6,618 nt of DNA from contig DAOVQI010000187.1 of the NCBI GenBank assembly GCA_030628785.1, forward strand, positions 1 to 6,618. Reading direction: 5' to 3'. Origin of the DNA: Bacteroidota bacterium. Lineage in GTDB: Bacteria; Bacteroidota; Bacteroidia; Bacteroidales; VadinHA17. Under the pieces are notes generated by a model. The model saw only the letters and a program-made list of their open reading frames with translations. It was not told where the DNA came from and ran no database searches. This document shows, one piece after another, positions 4,031-6,618 of this stretch. Positions within the stretch are counted from its first letter, which is position 1; each line of letters begins with the position of its first letter. Made by a program: the position numbers and the translations under genes.

Positions 4031-6618
4031 ATGATACTATCATTTTACCCACTAAACATATCATTACAAATCCCAAATAAAATTTCCAGGTCCGGTAGAT
4101 CATTTTCAAGATTTACCCTTCTTTTCGTGTTTTTAATTTCCTTTAACCATTCAATATTTAGTCAACCCATTTTCGAGAAGGGTTATTTATCCATATTAAA
4201 TTATACCACCGAGGATTACAAAAAAGAGGCTCAAAACTTTGCAATAATCCAGGACAAAAGAGGAGTAATGTACTTTGGTAACAATAGGGGCGTATTGGAA
4301 TATGATGGAAAATTTTGGCGTCCAATTGATATAAAAGAAAAGCCGGTATTCTCTCTTGCAATAGATGAAAACGGGAAAATATTCGTAGGCTCCATGAATG
4401 AATTTGGTTACTTGGCACCTGATTCTGTTGGAAATCTACAATATCATTCACTGATTCAATATTTAAATGAGAATGACAAAAACTTCGGAGATGTATGGAA
4501 AACATTTGCTACATCTGAAGGTGTTTACTTTCAAACTTCCGGTGCTATTTTTCGTTGGGATGCTGATTCCATAAGGGTCTGGACATCAGAAAATGAATAC
4601 CATTTTTCTTTTTTCGTAAACGGGGAATTTTTTGTAAGAGAAAAAGAAACAGGTCTTAAAATAATGAAAGAAGATACCCTGATCCTCTTAAATACTGGAA
4701 AAAAATTCGACACTCTTGATATTTACGGAATGGTCCCATATAGCAAAAATGAAGCCCTGATCGTTACTGACAAACATGGGATCTATCATCTGTATAATAC
4801 TGATAAGCCAAATGAAACCAGGATCGTCACATACTTTACCGTAATCGATAATTTTTTGGATGAAAATGCTATAAATAACGTTATAAAAATAGACGATCAT
4901 AAATATTCCTTTGGAACATGGGGAAGTGGAGTTATCTTGTTTGACCAATCGACAGGGCAATTTGAAGTTATAAATAAAATTTCCGGATTACAGGATGAAA
5001 TAGTCAATTTTCAGTTTCTGGATGACCGGGGGAATCTATGGTTAGCTCTGAGTGATGGTATAACCATGGCTGCAGTTGGATCACCTGTTACATTCTATAA
5101 AGACAACACCGGTTTGGATGCGACCATCGAATCCATTACTAGGTTTAACAATCATTTATGTGTGGCTACACATCTTGGAAGTCTTTACCTTACACACTTA
5201 CAGGGCTTAAATATACCTCCCATCTATTACAGCAACGCTTTTGACAATAAGCCGGGTTTCGTTCAGATTGGAGAAGTCGCATCTGAAAGTTGGGGCCTTC
5301 TCTCCTTTGAATTAAAAAATGAAAAATTTTTACTTGTAATTTTAAATGACAAAGTTGTTATAATAGACAAGGATAACAAGGTTTGTGAAAAAATTTACAA
5401 TTCTTCCTGGGACGTTTATCAATCAAAACAGGATCCTTCCCGGGTATTCATAGGAATTGACGAAGGTCTTGAATCCATTTACCGGAAAAACGGAGAATGG
5501 ATAAAAGAAGGCAAGACACAGGGTATAAATGAAAGAATTTATAAAATAACCGAAGATCCTTCCGGGAAACTATGGATGGGAACCAACAACGGAAGTGTCT
5601 ATGTAATGAATATTACCAATTTCAATTTGGTAAAAGAGAATCCGAAAGTTATCCGGTATGATACTACGCATGGGTTACCGGAGGGCGACATTTATGTCAA
5701 GTTAGTGAATGATAAACCATTGTTTGCTACTGGCAAGGGATTGTATACTTTCTTACCAGGTCAGGAACGTTTTGAACCTGACACAACTTATGGAATGGAA
5801 TTTGCCGATGGGTCAAGGTATATTCACCGGTTATCCCAAGACCACGACGGGTATATATGGATGGTGACCTACTTAGAAAAAACCAAGGAATATGAGACAG
5901 GTTTTCTTAAGCCACTTGAAGGAGGGGGTTACAGATGGATTAAGGAACCTTTCCTTAGCTTTTCAAAAGGAGTAATTCATGCTATTCACCACGATGAGGG
6001 CGGTGTGACTTGGCTGGGTGGAGTGGAAGGATTATACCGTTATGACAGCAGGGTTGAAAAAAACTTCAGTCAAGATTATTATACCCTTATTAGAAAGGTA
6101 GCATTAAGAGGAGATTCTGCTATTTTTATGGGTGCATTTTTTGACAATAAGGGAGTAATCGTAACAAATCAACCTGAATCTCTAATCCCCATATTTCGGT
6201 ATGCTGATAACTCTTTGACCTTTGAATTCTCGGCTCTAAATAACGAAGATGAAATTCCTGTCCTTTTTAGCTACTACCTTAAAGGGTACGATAAGAAATG
6301 GAGTGACTGGTCACCTGAATTTAAGAAGGAATATACCAACCTTCACGAAAAAACCTATAAATTTCATGTCAAATCAAAAAACCTTTATGAACATGAAGGA
6401 AAGGAGGCTGTATATACCTTCACCATCTTACCACCCTGGCACCGGACCATTTTGGCGTATATCGGTTACGTTCTATTCTTTATTGGTTTTGTATATACCG
6501 TCGTAACCGTTTATACAAGGGGATTGCGGGCAATAATTCGTGAACGAACAGCAGAAATCAGAGAACAAAAAGATGAAATTGAGGAAAAGAACCGTGATAT
6601 TGTAGCTAGCATCCAGTA
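4031..6618 (+). CDS. Membrane sensor with two-component-regulator propeller and Y_Y_Y domains, probable SpoIIE/PP2C phosphatase output, 3'-partial
   Basis: The frame is open from the ATG at 4031 to the window edge: 862 complete codons with no stop. The last in-frame stop upstream is at 3950-3952 and 4031 is the first ATG after it; no Shine-Dalgarno is visible, as is usual in this phylum. Residues 1-45 form a signal peptide with a long basic N region and a hydrophobic core FTLLFVFLISF; cleavage probably follows FSQ at 45. Residues 46-720 are a beta-propeller sensor with Reg_prop-like blades, such as DKRGVMYFGNNRGVLEYDG (75-93), DDRGNLWLALSDGI (331-344), EDPSGKLWMGTNNG (508-521), and DHDGYIWMV (604-612). 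A Y_Y_Y domain (about 722-800, with YYLKGYDKKWSDWS) follows, then one transmembrane helix (807-829) and a coiled coil (832-858). The final EKNRDIVASIQ(Y) matches the linker before SpoIIE-type phosphatases in Bacteroidota. The ligand is unknown. A histidine kinase or other output remains possible because the domain is off the edge. Confidence 0.92.
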   Translation, partial: MILSFYPLNISLQIPNKISRSGRSFSRFTLLFVFLISFNHSIFSQPIFEKGYLSILNYTTEDYKKEAQNFAIIQDKRGVMYFGNNRGVLEYDGKFWRPIDIKEKPVFSLAIDENGKIFVGSMNEFGYLAPDSVGNLQYHSLIQYLNENDKNFGDVWKTFATSEGVYFQTSGAIFRWDADSIRVWTSENEYHFSFFVNGEFFVREKETGLKIMKEDTLILLNTGKKFDTLDIYGMVPYSKNEALIVTDKHGIYHLYNTDKPNETRIVTYFTVIDNFLDENAINNVIKIDDHKYSFGTWGSGVILFDQSTGQFEVINKISGLQDEIVNFQFLDDRGNLWLALSDGITMAAVGSPVTFYKDNTGLDATIESITRFNNHLCVATHLGSLYLTHLQGLNIPPIYYSNAFDNKPGFVQIGEVASESWGLLSFELKNEKFLLVILNDKVVIIDKDNKVCEKIYNSSWDVYQSKQDPSRVFIGIDEGLESIYRKNGEWIKEGKTQGINERIYKITEDPSGKLWMGTNNGSVYVMNITNFNLVKENPKVIRYDTTHGLPEGDIYVKLVNDKPLFATGKGLYTFLPGQERFEPDTTYGMEFADGSRYIHRLSQDHDGYIWMVTYLEKTKEYETGFLKPLEGGGYRWIKEPFLSFSKGVIHAIHHDEGGVTWLGGVEGLYRYDSRVEKNFSQDYYTLIRKVALRGDSAIFMGAFFDNKGVIVTNQPESLIPIFRYADNSLTFEFSALNNEDEIPVLFSYYLKGYDKKWSDWSPEFKKEYTNLHEKTYKFHVKSKNLYEHEGKEAVYTFTILPPWHRTILAYIGYVLFFIGFVYTVVTVYTRGLRAIIRERTAEIREQKDEIEEKNRDIVASIQ
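6449..6517 (+). other. Single transmembrane helix of the sensor
   Basis: Codons 807-829 encode an uninterrupted hydrophobic stretch that includes ILAYIGYVLFFIGFVYTVV. It is followed by basic residues (TRGLR, IIRER), matching the positive-inside rule. It directly follows the Y_Y_Y domain, whose end (TILPPWHRT) is the usual junction to the membrane in this family. The propeller is therefore periplasmic and the coiled coil and missing output domain cytoplasmic. Confidence 0.88.

Noticed and set aside
4158..4960. Minus-strand open frames opposite the sensor gene
   Set aside because: They lie entirely against a continuous + strand frame with clear propeller motifs. Their translations show no domain pattern, so they are shadows.

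Overview
The window looks like chromosomal DNA of a member of the Bacteroidota. The evidence is AT-rich coding sequence, a type IX secretion system (T9SS) type A sorting domain, SprB-type repeats, a two-component-regulator propeller with a Y_Y_Y domain, and a TAnnTTTG-type promoter element with no Shine-Dalgarno sequence. The genus cannot be assigned from this alone.

Layout. (1) Positions 2-3796 on the + strand hold the 3' part of a very large secreted, multidomain surface protein. Its 5' end, including the signal peptide, lies outside the window. In order it shows a right-handed parallel beta-helix, a PKD domain, three near-identical 51-residue repeats, five SprB-type Ig-like repeats, a pair of FN3-like domains and a C-terminal T9SS sorting domain. 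(2) Positions 3797-4030 are intergenic. They contain a strong intrinsic terminator, two copies of a palindrome TTAAC-N3-GTTAA spaced 62 bp apart, a longer AT-rich dyad between them, and a candidate -7 promoter element. (3) Positions 4031-6618 on the + strand hold the 5' part of a membrane-anchored sensor protein that runs off the right edge. It has a signal peptide, a long beta-propeller sensor region, a Y_Y_Y domain, one transmembrane helix and the start of a cytoplasmic coiled coil. The last residues resemble the linker that precedes SpoIIE/PP2C-type phosphatase domains in this phylum, so the missing output domain is predicted to be such a phosphatase.

The two genes point the same way, but the terminator and the new promoter-like region argue for separate transcription units. 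The first product would be exported across the outer membrane by the T9SS and attached to or released from the cell surface. The second would sense something in the periplasm and signal into the cytoplasm. A functional link between them is not shown by the sequence.

No RNA genes, mobile elements or CRISPR arrays were seen. The most notable signals are the mosaic structure of the 51-residue repeats, the two-unit super-repeat in the SprB region, and the paired palindromes upstream of the sensor gene.
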